A stretch of 36,784 nt of DNA from Smithella sp. SCADC (GTDB taxonomy: Bacteria; Desulfobacterota; Syntrophia; Syntrophales; Smithellaceae), in contig JQDQ01000239.1 in assembly GCA_000747625.2 (NCBI GenBank), positions 1 through 36,784 on the forward strand, written 5' to 3'. The notes beneath the pieces are model-generated. The model ran no database searches, had not been told where the DNA came from, and saw only the letters and a program-made list of their open reading frames with translations. Below are positions 25,913-32,927 of this stretch, piece by piece (position 1 is the stretch's first letter; every line of letters starts with the position of its first letter). The position numbers were made by a program, and so were the translations under genes.

Positions 25913-26809
25913 TTACAGCCGGTGGCTAAGAAATAATCCCAAGGCAACCAGCACCGGCGTACTGATATTGAGAATCACATTTTTAACCATGAACGGAATG
26001 AGGCTGGGGATATCATCGGCATTGCGTATGACGCCAAACATTACAGGCACGGCCAAAATTAATGTTAACAGCCCGATCAAGGCTCCCGGGGGAAGCACCC
26101 GCAAAAGACATCCGGCAATGATTACCACATAAGTCAAACCCAGAAAAACAGTATATATTATGGCGCTGGACTTGCGCCCGATCTTTATGGGAAAGTGGCT
26201 CCGGCCAAACTGCCTGTCCGCTTCAACATCCGGAAATTGATTGAGGAGCAACAGATCGTTGACCAGAAAAAACGGCACCAGGGAAGCCACCGCCGCAGTC
26301 CAGGAATAAAGTCCGGTCAACATAAAAACAGTACCCATCACCATTAACGGCCCAAATCCAAGGCCGGGGGCAATCAGACACAGAATCGGACTGCGCGTAA
26401 TGAGCGGCGTATAGGTATAAATAACGATAATCCCCAGGATGCCGATAGGCAGAAGCCACGGCCCGCGGACCATCAGGAAGTAGATTCCGATACAGGACAT
26501 TATAACCAGACTGACCAGACCGGTAATCAAGGCCAGATGGGCCTTTTCAGGGTTTTCCGGCAGGCTTTTGGTCCCGCCCGAAAAGGGCGTGGCCTGGGTA
26601 ATAAGATCGAGGCCGCTTTTGAAGTCATGGTACTCGTTGAGCGCGTTTACGCTGATATGCGCCAGAAGGGAGCCTATCAATATTAGAGCTATAATTAAAG
26701 GGTCAAGCGAGGCGCCCGACCAATAGGCTATAGCAACCCCCAAAAGCACACAGGCCGGGGTTAAAATTAGAAAGTTTGGCCGCATAGGACCGATTAAAGC
26801 GTTACTCAT
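25913..26809 (-). CDS. UbiA-family membrane prenyltransferase
   Basis: UbiA enzymes attach polyprenyl chains to aromatic or other acceptors in the membrane. This 298-aa protein has about eight hydrophobic segments and the two Asp-rich motifs: NEYHDFKSGLD (58-68) and NQFPDVEADRQFGR. It resembles MenA-like members, although a better menA is at 35449 beside menB. It may act in another quinone, tocopherol-like or lipid pathway together with the downstream radical SAM enzyme. The frame extends 9 codons upstream, but the ATG at 26809 follows GGAGGTTTT and is preferred. Confidence 0.88.
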   Translation of the reverse strand: MSNALIGPMRPNFLILTPACVLLGVAIAYWSGASLDPLIIALILIGSLLAHISVNALNEYHDFKSGLDLITQATPFSGGTKSLPENPEKAHLALITGLVSLVIMSCIGIYFLMVRGPWLLPIGILGIIVIYTYTPLITRSPILCLIAPGLGFGPLMVMGTVFMLTGLYSWTAAVASLVPFFLVNDLLLLNQFPDVEADRQFGRSHFPIKIGRKSSAIIYTVFLGLTYVVIIAGCLLRVLPPGALIGLLTLILAVPVMFGVIRNADDIPSLIPFMVKNVILNISTPVLVALGLFLSHRL

Positions 26810-26915
26810 AAAACCTCCATTGAATGGATATGCCATTTCGCGGCGGGAGTATATGGAGAATGATCTGCTGTGTCAATTGAATATTAAGCCAATATTAATA
26901 GCTTTTCAACGGTGG

Positions 26916-26934
26916 GATAATTCGACCTGCAAAC
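26916..26934. repeat. Dispersed repeat GATAATTCGACCTGCAAAC
   Basis: This 19-mer is an exact inverted match to 17715-17733. It lies in the ~220-bp gap between the UbiA gene start and the Dus gene end. Nothing else in that gap is recognised beyond a short hairpin-like TCGCTTCGCTGCGA near 27001. Confidence 0.7.
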
Positions 26935-27010
26935 GTCAGTCGTAGATGACCTTCAGGTTATTCACTATGGTTTTTGTTAAAAGGTGTCATTAATTCCACG
27001 TCGCTTCGCT

Positions 27011-27046
27011 GCGAGGATAATTCAGCCATCAAGTTTCAGTGCGCTT
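27011..27046. repeat. Diverged copy of the dispersed repeat overlapping a gene end
   Basis: GCGAGGATAATTCAGCC followed by AAGTTTCAGTGCGCTT aligns with the reverse complement of 17701-17737 (GCGAGATAATTCGACC, then AACTTCAGTGCACTTT). It covers the last codons and stop of the Dus-family gene, so the repeat may have supplied that gene's 3' end. Confidence 0.55.
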
Positions 27047-27994
27047 CTCTTCTAAAACTTGGGCCTCATTAAATATTTTATTTACAATATCAACATAATT
27101 ATCACGGTGATGTGTTTTATTTATTTTCTTTTTAATTTTTTCTCCGTTTTCAAAAAAGTCTCCCATATAAGTCCAAATTTCTTTCATTTTATTGGTTATA
27201 TGCGAGGGGCCGGACAATATTTTCAAATATTCATCGAATAAATTATCATGGAAAGTCCTCATGATTTTGACTTTTTCATCATAAGGCTTTTCTGTATTGA
27301 ATTTAATTTTTTCCGCGAGGAATGGGTTTGCGATAAGACCCCTGCCGATCATCCACCGATCGACTGATCCGAACCGTTTGGATAGCATCTCCAGTTTCTC
27401 GAGAGAATCTATATCCCCGTTATAGACAACCCTGTGTTTCGAGAGATTAAGACACTGCTCGAAAATATCGAGATCAACTTTACCTTCATACATTTGCACA
27501 GCAGTCCTCGGATGGATGATCAGTTCATCGAGCAAATATTGATTGAAAATGGGAATGAGCTGCAATACCTCGTCAGGATATTTCAACCCTATCCTGAGCT
27601 TGATCGATAATTTCGGTTTTATCGCAGGCATGGTTTTTTCAAGAAAAGATGCGATCCTGTCCGGATAACAAAGCATACCCGCTCCCCTGCCCTTTTTCAC
27701 AACCATGGGAAACGGACAGCCGATGTTCCAGTTTACAGTACCGCACCCGATGTCGTATAACGCATTAGCTAGTTGGATAAAGTCATCCGGCTGAGAGCTC
27801 ATTATCTGCGGTATCGCCGGAATACCCGTATTTTGCCCGGGATAAAATTCGCGCAGAAGGCTATTCTCCGCTTTCATTTTCTTCGATGAGGAGATAAATG
27901 GCGCAATAGCCATATCAACTCCCTTAAAATAAACAGGGAACAAGTTTCGATAAATTCTGTCGGTTATCCCCTGGACTGGTGCAAGGTATATCAT
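27029..27994 (-). CDS. tRNA-dihydrouridine synthase family protein
   Basis: Dus enzymes are FMN-dependent reductases that convert uridine to dihydrouridine in tRNA. The 321-aa protein starts with the family's LAPVQGITD, followed by IPQIMSSQPDDF and NWNIGCPFP, then KLSIKLRIGL, a HPRT motif (IHPRTAVQMYEG) and VVYNGDI leading to MIGRGLIANPFL. These are the FMN- and tRNA-binding blocks of the family. The catalytic Cys position near RGAGMLCYP differs from the common GACLL pattern and deserves alignment. The C-terminal tail is very Lys-rich. The Shine-Dalgarno is weak (AGAGAT). Confidence 0.88.
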   Translation of the reverse strand: MIYLAPVQGITDRIYRNLFPVYFKGVDMAIAPFISSSKKMKAENSLLREFYPGQNTGIPAIPQIMSSQPDDFIQLANALYDIGCGTVNWNIGCPFPMVVKKGRGAGMLCYPDRIASFLEKTMPAIKPKLSIKLRIGLKYPDEVLQLIPIFNQYLLDELIIHPRTAVQMYEGKVDLDIFEQCLNLSKHRVVYNGDIDSLEKLEMLSKRFGSVDRWMIGRGLIANPFLAEKIKFNTEKPYDEKVKIMRTFHDNLFDEYLKILSGPSHITNKMKEIWTYMGDFFENGEKIKKKINKTHHRDNYVDIVNKIFNEAQVLEEKRTET

Positions 27995-28156
27995 GGGTAA
28001 TCTCTAAATCCTTTTTTGGCGGGCACAAATTTAATTAACATTTTCTGATTGCAGAAGGTTTGTCAAGAATTAAAGTCGATAGTATATTCCGTAGACACCA
28101 TACTATTTATTTCTTGGGGAAAGAATTCCGGGGATATAAAAAACCATTTAACAGAT

Positions 28157-28783
28157 TTATTTTTTCGGAATCCGATAAGGGATCAGCATTGGTACCTGCG
28201 AGCTGTATTCACGGTACTGGCTTCCGAATTCACTATGAAGATCCCGATCCTCCAGATACGTGCCGATAACCATCCAGATACTCCACATGATATTGAATAT
28301 TAACCTGTCGAGGGTGAGCACAGGATACGCCCAGATTAAAATTATCAAAAAAAAATAAAGGGGATGACGAACCCAGCGATATGGACCCTTCGCCACTATC
28401 TGTTGCGGTTTATCCTGTTTATTACTGATATAACGCATCAAGGGCTTGACGCCCAGCGCATCAAAGGAACCGAGAGATAATACCCCCCATAATAATGCAG
28501 CCAGGCAGAGGCAAAATAAAGCGCAAATCAGCAAGAAAATAATTCCATCGGCGCGAGCGACGAGAATGGAAGATTTCTGCCAGAAAACCAATATCAGTAT
28601 CAAGGTAATAATTGAGGTTAATCCATAGAAGGCATTATGATATCTGTCCGGCATGACTTTCCCAAGCCATTGCTTGAATCCCCGGCGAACCACTATACTG
28701 TGCTGCAGGAAATATATGATCGATAAAAAAGCGTCTATCAGTAGTGCGTCCCTGGCGCTAAGGCCCAGATCAATTAATGATGG
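28157..28783 (-). pseudogene. 5'-truncated MddA/ICMT-like membrane methyltransferase
   Basis: The first ATG (28693) gives 178 aa with the ICMT/NnrU-type C-terminus: GPYRWVRHPLYF, TYLEDRDL, FGSQYREY and VPMLIP. Family-like sequence continues upstream in the same frame without a start codon (ALLIDAFLSIIYFLQHSIVVRRGFK, where methanethiol methyltransferases have LFALQHSVMARRGFK) until a TGA at 28784-28786. The N-terminal ~40-60 residues of a full-length relative are missing. The break lies 25 bp from the composite hairpin element, which may have caused it. A shortened active protein is possible but less likely. Confidence 0.7.
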
Positions 28784-28810
28784 TCAATTTTATATGACCT
28801 TATGTACTTT

Positions 28811-28925
28811 GCGTGTCCCCCGCCGGCGGGGGATCAAGGAGGTGGAAGAGGGAAAACAGGGGATTAGACGATTAGAGAATTGGATGTCCACCTCCGTCAC
28901 TGCGTGACACCTCCGCCAGCGGAGG
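28811..28925 (+). repeat. Composite hairpin element, copy 2
   Basis: GCGTGTCCCCCGCCGGCGGG at the left (hairpin 28817-28832), AAGGAGGTGG, a variable AT-richer core, CCACCTCC, a small hairpin GTCAC/GTGAC (28896-28908), and CCTCCGCCAGCGGAGG (28910-28925). The same parts occur in reverse order and orientation at 23849-23977. The ends match as imperfect terminal inverted repeats; the core and inner hairpin loop differ. Confidence 0.8.
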
Positions 28926-29010
28926 ACATGGAATGACATCATTTATATAAACCGACGTCACCTCTTCCAATGACTGCATCCGCAAAATTAAACTGACATT
29001 ATTATTTCTT

Positions 29011-29181
29011 TCAGTTGTATTTTTTGATTACTTCTTTTCTTTCGTTTTCAGGCAGAGATTTGAGATATGATTTCCATCCCGGACACCAGCTAAGATGCCA
29101 TTTCCAGATTTTGCTTATTATGGAATTTGGCTTTTTATCATAACGTGATTTCATACTGCAACTCGCACATTTACTTTCCAT
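29011..29181 (-). CDS. Small Cys-containing, Trp-rich protein (56 aa)
   Basis: This short gene starts at ATG 29181, 7 nt after a strong AAGGAGG. It encodes MESKCASCSMKSRYDKKP, then IWKWHLSWCPGWKSYLKSLP and a Lys-rich end. CASC and a third Cys in WCPGW may bind metal. It lies 45 bp downstream of the phasin-like gene on the same strand and is probably co-transcribed. Family not recognised; similar small Trp/Cys proteins occur in anaerobes. Confidence 0.65.
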   Translation of the reverse strand: MESKCASCSMKSRYDKKPNSIISKIWKWHLSWCPGWKSYLKSLPENERKEVIKKYN

Positions 29182-29226
29182 GATAAATCCTCCTTCGCTA
29201 AATTTGTCTGCGGCTCTATCGACTGC

Positions 29227-29439
29227 TTACTTTTTATATTCTTCGCAGCTCTTCTTATAGGTGGCAGTAAAGTCTTCCATGGTCTTTTTCAGATCCGGAG
29301 GCATCCAGTTTGCCTGGTTTAAGTAAGAATTGAACATATTTTCGGCCTGGCCCTGAATCGTAACCATCATAGAAAAGCAGTTTTCAAATGACTGTTTATG
29401 GAAATCAATCGCTTGTTTTACCATTTCCTTATTATCCAT
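29227..29439 (-). CDS. Small phasin-like helical protein (70 aa)
   Basis: This 70-aa protein is predicted entirely helical (MVKQAIDFHKQSFENCFSMM, GQAENMFNSYL, LKKTMEDFTATYKKSCEEY). The pattern resembles short phasin or PhaP-like granule proteins, which coat polyhydroxyalkanoate granules; no pha gene is in the window, so the role is open. ATG at 29439 follows AAAGGAG. A perfect palindrome at 29522-29540 lies ~85 bp upstream and may be its operator. First gene of a likely two-gene unit with the 56-aa protein. Confidence 0.65.
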   Translation of the reverse strand: MDNKEMVKQAIDFHKQSFENCFSMMVTIQGQAENMFNSYLNQANWMPPDLKKTMEDFTATYKKSCEEYKK

Positions 29440-29521
29440 AATTAGCTCCTTTTGTTTGCAATAGAATTATTAAAAAAGTTTATTAATGCTACTACCAAAA
29501 AAACAATTGTCAAGATGAAAT

Positions 29522-29540
29522 GTATGATCCCGGATCATAC
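29522..29540. promoter_or_regulatory. Perfect palindrome, candidate operator
   Basis: GTATGATCCCGGATCATAC is a 9-bp inverted repeat around one central base, with no U-run on either side. It lies between the divergent phasin-like gene (29439, minus) and the small membrane gene (29724, plus), where a dimeric repressor could control one or both. A TATAAT at 29667-29672 could be the -10 of the plus-strand gene. Confidence 0.5.
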
Positions 29541-29723
29541 TCTTTCATCAATAATTTTATATTGAATTTGAGGTGAAGATGGCCTGATTGACAAAAGTGC
29601 ATTACTTTAATCTGCAACGAATAAGGCTGTGTATTTTCCTCTTTAAAAAATAATAAATAGTGATATTATAATACACGATGCGTCGGGGAAACTAATTTTA
29701 ACACACAAAAGAAGGAGAATCAT

Positions 29724-29894
29724 ATGTTGAAGATGCTGGGGATTCTACTTAATTTGGGAGTATTGGCATATCTGGGATATCAGGCGGCAGCATGTCGGGG
29801 CATGGAACAAATAGTAGATGTTAATACCTGGCAGAATCCTTGGATTCTTTCATTTATAGGTATTGTCGCTTTGTTCATTGTTCTGAGAAATTAG
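29724..29894 (+). CDS. Small membrane protein (56 aa, two hydrophobic helices)
   Basis: ATG at 29724 follows GAAGGAG at good spacing. The 56-aa product has a hydrophobic segment at 4-23 (MLGILLNLGVLAYLGYQ), a short polar loop with one Cys (CRGMEQIVDVNTWQ), and a second hydrophobic segment at 40-54 (WILSFIGIVALFIVL), ending RN. Both termini probably face the same side of the membrane. Family unknown. No gene follows closely; the next start is at 30066. Confidence 0.6.
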   Translation: MLKMLGILLNLGVLAYLGYQAAACRGMEQIVDVNTWQNPWILSFIGIVALFIVLRN

Positions 29895-30065
29895 CGACTC
29901 ATTGCCTCGTTTAACTCTGCCATTGCATCTTTCCGCACACTTTTTTTGCAGTGCAATCGGTTTTTAATTAACTGTTGCAGTAATTACTTTAAAAATAATT
30001 GACATGCAAACAGAACTTCCCTATATTCCACCCAGCTATATCCATGAGGAGAATTCTGATCACCC

Positions 30066-31049
30066 ATGAAAACACTTATTCTGACAAGGCATGATATTGA
30101 AAAAATACTAACCCCTGCTGTGGCTAATGAAACGGTGGAAAAGGCTTTCAAGGCATATAGCATGGGATGCGCGGAAATGCCCGCCAAAAGCTATTTATAT
30201 TTTCCGAAAGGTGATCTGCGATCCATGCCCGCTTATATCTCCGGTGAAGGCTTTGACATCGCCGGTATTAAATGCGTCAATGTTCATCCTCAGAATGCGG
30301 AAGGTAATCTGCCGGTCGTCATGGCCGTTATCATTCTGAATGATCCGCAGACAGGGTTTCCGCTGGCGGTCATGGACGGCACCTACCTGACTTGTATCCG
30401 GACCGGCGCTGCCGGAGCAATAGCGGCAAAATATCTGAGCCGGAAAGATTCGAAAGTTGCCGGATTCGTCGGTTGCGGCGCTCAGGCGCGAACACAGTTG
30501 TCGTGTCTACTGGAGGTTCGTAATATCCGGAAGATCAAAATATGGCAATTTCCAAAGGACAAGGAGTGCGTTCAGGAATTCAAAAAGTGGGCGCAAATGA
30601 CTTATGGAATGGAAGCCATAGTTTCTTCCCACATGGATGATGTTACAATGGACTCCGATATTGTCATTACCACAACGCCATCCCGCTCTCCTCTGGTGAA
30701 CTATGTTTCTCCGGGAACGCACATCAATGCTATAGGAGCGGACGCTCCGGGGAAACAGGAAATCAATCATAAAATATTAAAGCAGGCAAAACTGGTGGTT
30801 GATGACTGGACACAGGCCTCCCACAGCGGCGAGATTAATGTGCCCCTAGGCCTAAAGCAGATAACTAAAAATGATGTGCACGCGCTGTTGGGAGACATCG
30901 TGGCCGGAAAGAAGAAAGGAAGAACATCCGCCAAAGAGATAACGCTTTTCGATGCGACCGGACTGGCCATTCAGGACATTTCCTGCGGCTATATCGTTTA
31001 TAAAGCGTTAAAAAACAGACGGGGCATTAAAAGCATCAAACTATTTTAG
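30066..31049 (+). CDS. Ornithine cyclodeaminase / mu-crystallin family dehydrogenase
   Basis: This 327-aa protein belongs to the OCD family, which includes ornithine cyclodeaminase and archaeal-type alanine dehydrogenase; all use NAD(P). Visible are the substrate-domain blocks MPAKSYLYFP, IAGIKCVNVHPQN and AVMDGTYLTCIRTGAAGAIAA, and the dinucleotide-binding GFVGCGAQARTQL, followed by DSDIVITTTPSRSPLV and THINAIGADAPGKQE. Substrate choice cannot be made from these motifs. GAGGAG lies 14 nt upstream of the ATG, a rather long spacing. It stands alone, with decayed genes downstream. Confidence 0.9.
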   Translation: MKTLILTRHDIEKILTPAVANETVEKAFKAYSMGCAEMPAKSYLYFPKGDLRSMPAYISGEGFDIAGIKCVNVHPQNAEGNLPVVMAVIILNDPQTGFPLAVMDGTYLTCIRTGAAGAIAAKYLSRKDSKVAGFVGCGAQARTQLSCLLEVRNIRKIKIWQFPKDKECVQEFKKWAQMTYGMEAIVSSHMDDVTMDSDIVITTTPSRSPLVNYVSPGTHINAIGADAPGKQEINHKILKQAKLVVDDWTQASHSGEINVPLGLKQITKNDVHALLGDIVAGKKKGRTSAKEITLFDATGLAIQDISCGYIVYKALKNRRGIKSIKLF

Positions 31050-31208
31050 CCGACGATGGCTGATTCTATGTAATCGTTGCATCAATTTATCAATAAAGAC
31101 TGGAAAAGTATTCCACAGGAAACGATATTGGAAGTGTTATACAATAAGTTTGTGTAAAACCGAATATACCATTGAAGAAAAAGTAATTTAACTTAACATA
31201 AGGACACT

Positions 31209-31526
31209 ATGCAGCTCGTTATCATCAGACACGGTGAAACGCTTTGGAATAAAGAGGGACGGGTTCAAGGAATAAGTGATGTTGAGTTGAGCACTGTCGG
31301 AATTGAACAGGCCAGGCTTCTGGCCTTATCCCTAAAAGATCATCCCATCAGCGTGATCCATACCAGCCCGCTGAAAAGGGCGCTGAAAACAAACGAATTC
31401 CAAAGTTCCCTGGTAGGTAATGCTTCCAAGACGATCGTCAACTTTCAAAAAGATGGTATTTTCATTGAAACGTTTAATGACCGAAGCCATCTGCGGGAAG
31501 CGCCGGATATAATGAGTGGCTGGTAG
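31209..31526 (+). pseudogene. Histidine phosphatase (phosphoglycerate mutase family), internally deleted
   Basis: The 105-aa ORF starts like a normal histidine phosphatase: LVIIRHGETLWN with the catalytic His, then SVIHTSPLKRALKT. After residue ~70 it jumps to what looks like the family's C-terminus (NASKTIVNFQKDGIFIETFNDRSHL, where relatives have NASLSIIEF...NDTCHL). Roughly 100 central residues are missing, including the second catalytic His region. The frame is kept, so a short protein may be made, but it should be inactive. AAGGAC precedes the ATG. Confidence 0.75.
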
Positions 31527-31795
31527 CAAATGAAAATATGATTTTAAGTTTTACAAAACCCCTACGGAGAAGAATAATCATATTCTCTTCCGAGGATACC
31601 GCGACCTATGATAGCGCAATAGATACAGGCGACGCATTTGCCGCCAAGGGCAGTTATATTGAGTCTGCCGGTTTTGTAAACGACGTTTTTACAATCAAAG
31701 CCAAACCGGCAACAACCCAGGGAGATAATTAAAAATTTCTAATTATTGCCAGCATTGGTGTGTATGAAGTTTGCACGGGGGGCCAAGCTTTATTC
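31527..31795. other. Region downstream of the phosphatase relic
   Basis: An ORF of 64 codons (31538-31732) is open, but it has no Shine-Dalgarno and I recognise no family. It may be debris from the deletion that shortened the phosphatase. No RNA gene or terminator is evident. Confidence 0.35.
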
Positions 31796-31824
31796 TTGAC
31801 AGTTTTGATCATCTCGGTTACTTT
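31796..31824 (+). promoter_or_regulatory. Sigma-70-type promoter for the LysM gene
   Basis: TTGACA (31796-31801), exactly 17 bp of spacer, then TACTTT (31819-31824), located 36 bp before the LysM start codon. The -35 is a perfect consensus. Confidence 0.65.
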
Positions 31825-31859
31825 AAAGCTCCAGGAAGAATAAACAAAGGAGAACAAGC

Positions 31860-32873
31860 ATGCGAAAAACAAAAATGATGAGATACGCACTCATGGTTTT
31901 CTTGCTTTTACCCTTGATCACGTTCGCACAGTCACAGGAAATAAAAAAATATAAAATTATTAAGGGAGACACCCTTTGGGATATTTCTGAAAGAGATTTG
32001 AACGATCCCTTCATGTGGCCAGCAATTTGGAAACTAAATAAATGGATAACGAATCCTCACTGGATCTATCCCGGCCAGATTATCAAAATTCCTCTCTATC
32101 TTCTTCAAAAAGAAAAGAACGGGGAGGAAGGTGCTGCGGAATTTGCAACTGCATCTGCAGGAGAGACGTTTTCATATCAAGGGCAACCATCTCCAGAAGA
32201 AGAGGTAAAAAAAGAAACTCCAACAAAATATCCCCTCGTCAACAGGAATATTCTCATGGCAGGCGGCTACATCGCTGACTCAATTCCCGGAGTCGGGGAG
32301 GTTGACGACCTATCTTCGCACCAAATAATCACTGGTCGCGAAGATATCGTCTATCTTACTACTGACCATCCAGCCAAAGTAGGGGACAAGTTTTACGTGA
32401 TAAATTCCTCCAAACCGATAAAGCATCCTATTACCGGAAGAAAGATGGGTTATGTTATTACGATCAAAGGGATAGTTGAAATCGTGAAAATTACAAGCTG
32501 TGATACAACGGCAAAAATCACGAAATCCTTTAGCGAAATTCAGGAAGGTGACCGCCTTGTTTCATATTACGACATAGAATCTCCGATGACTGAAGGACAT
32601 TTTCGCACTCCGTATATCAATGGCATGATTATCGCCACCAGTAATAACATAGCACTTCAGTCTATGTTAGATATCGTTTATATCGACAAGGGATGCGACG
32701 ATGGAATCGAAGCAGGAGATATGTTCAGGACAATCGAAGTGGATACTCACGCAGTACCGAACGGTGTGATACAGGTAATAAGTTGCAGGGAACATACAGC
32801 GACGGCGATAATAAAATCCAGCATTACACCGATTTCAGCCGGAAATATTTTTACAAGATTGGATAAAAATTAA
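31860..32873 (+). CDS. Secreted LysM-domain protein
   Basis: This 337-aa protein has a signal peptide at about 1-24 (KMMRYALMVFLLLPLITFAQS). A LysM peptidoglycan-binding domain follows at ~30-80 (YKIIKGDTLWDISERDLNDP to IYPGQIIKIPLYL). A low-complexity linker and a beta-rich C-terminal part of unknown function complete it. Similar LysM proteins are common in Desulfobacterota and are thought to sit in the periplasm or cell wall. ATG at 31860 follows AAAGGAG, with a good promoter at 31796. It is probably separate from the men genes downstream. Confidence 0.9.
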   Translation: MRKTKMMRYALMVFLLLPLITFAQSQEIKKYKIIKGDTLWDISERDLNDPFMWPAIWKLNKWITNPHWIYPGQIIKIPLYLLQKEKNGEEGAAEFATASAGETFSYQGQPSPEEEVKKETPTKYPLVNRNILMAGGYIADSIPGVGEVDDLSSHQIITGREDIVYLTTDHPAKVGDKFYVINSSKPIKHPITGRKMGYVITIKGIVEIVKITSCDTTAKITKSFSEIQEGDRLVSYYDIESPMTEGHFRTPYINGMIIATSNNIALQSMLDIVYIDKGCDDGIEAGDMFRTIEVDTHAVPNGVIQVISCREHTATAIIKSSITPISAGNIFTRLDKN

Positions 32874-32927
32874 ACCTGTAGGAAAAATGATCATTAATTA
32901 GATTATCCGTTATCAAGAATAATTAAT

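Noticed and set aside
28049-28303. 84- and 69-codon plus-strand ORFs before the methyltransferase
   Set aside because: They largely overlap the methyltransferase coding strand and have no features of their own.
31538-31732. 64-codon ORF after the phosphatase relic
   Set aside because: No ribosome binding site and no recognisable family; treated as debris in a gap entry.
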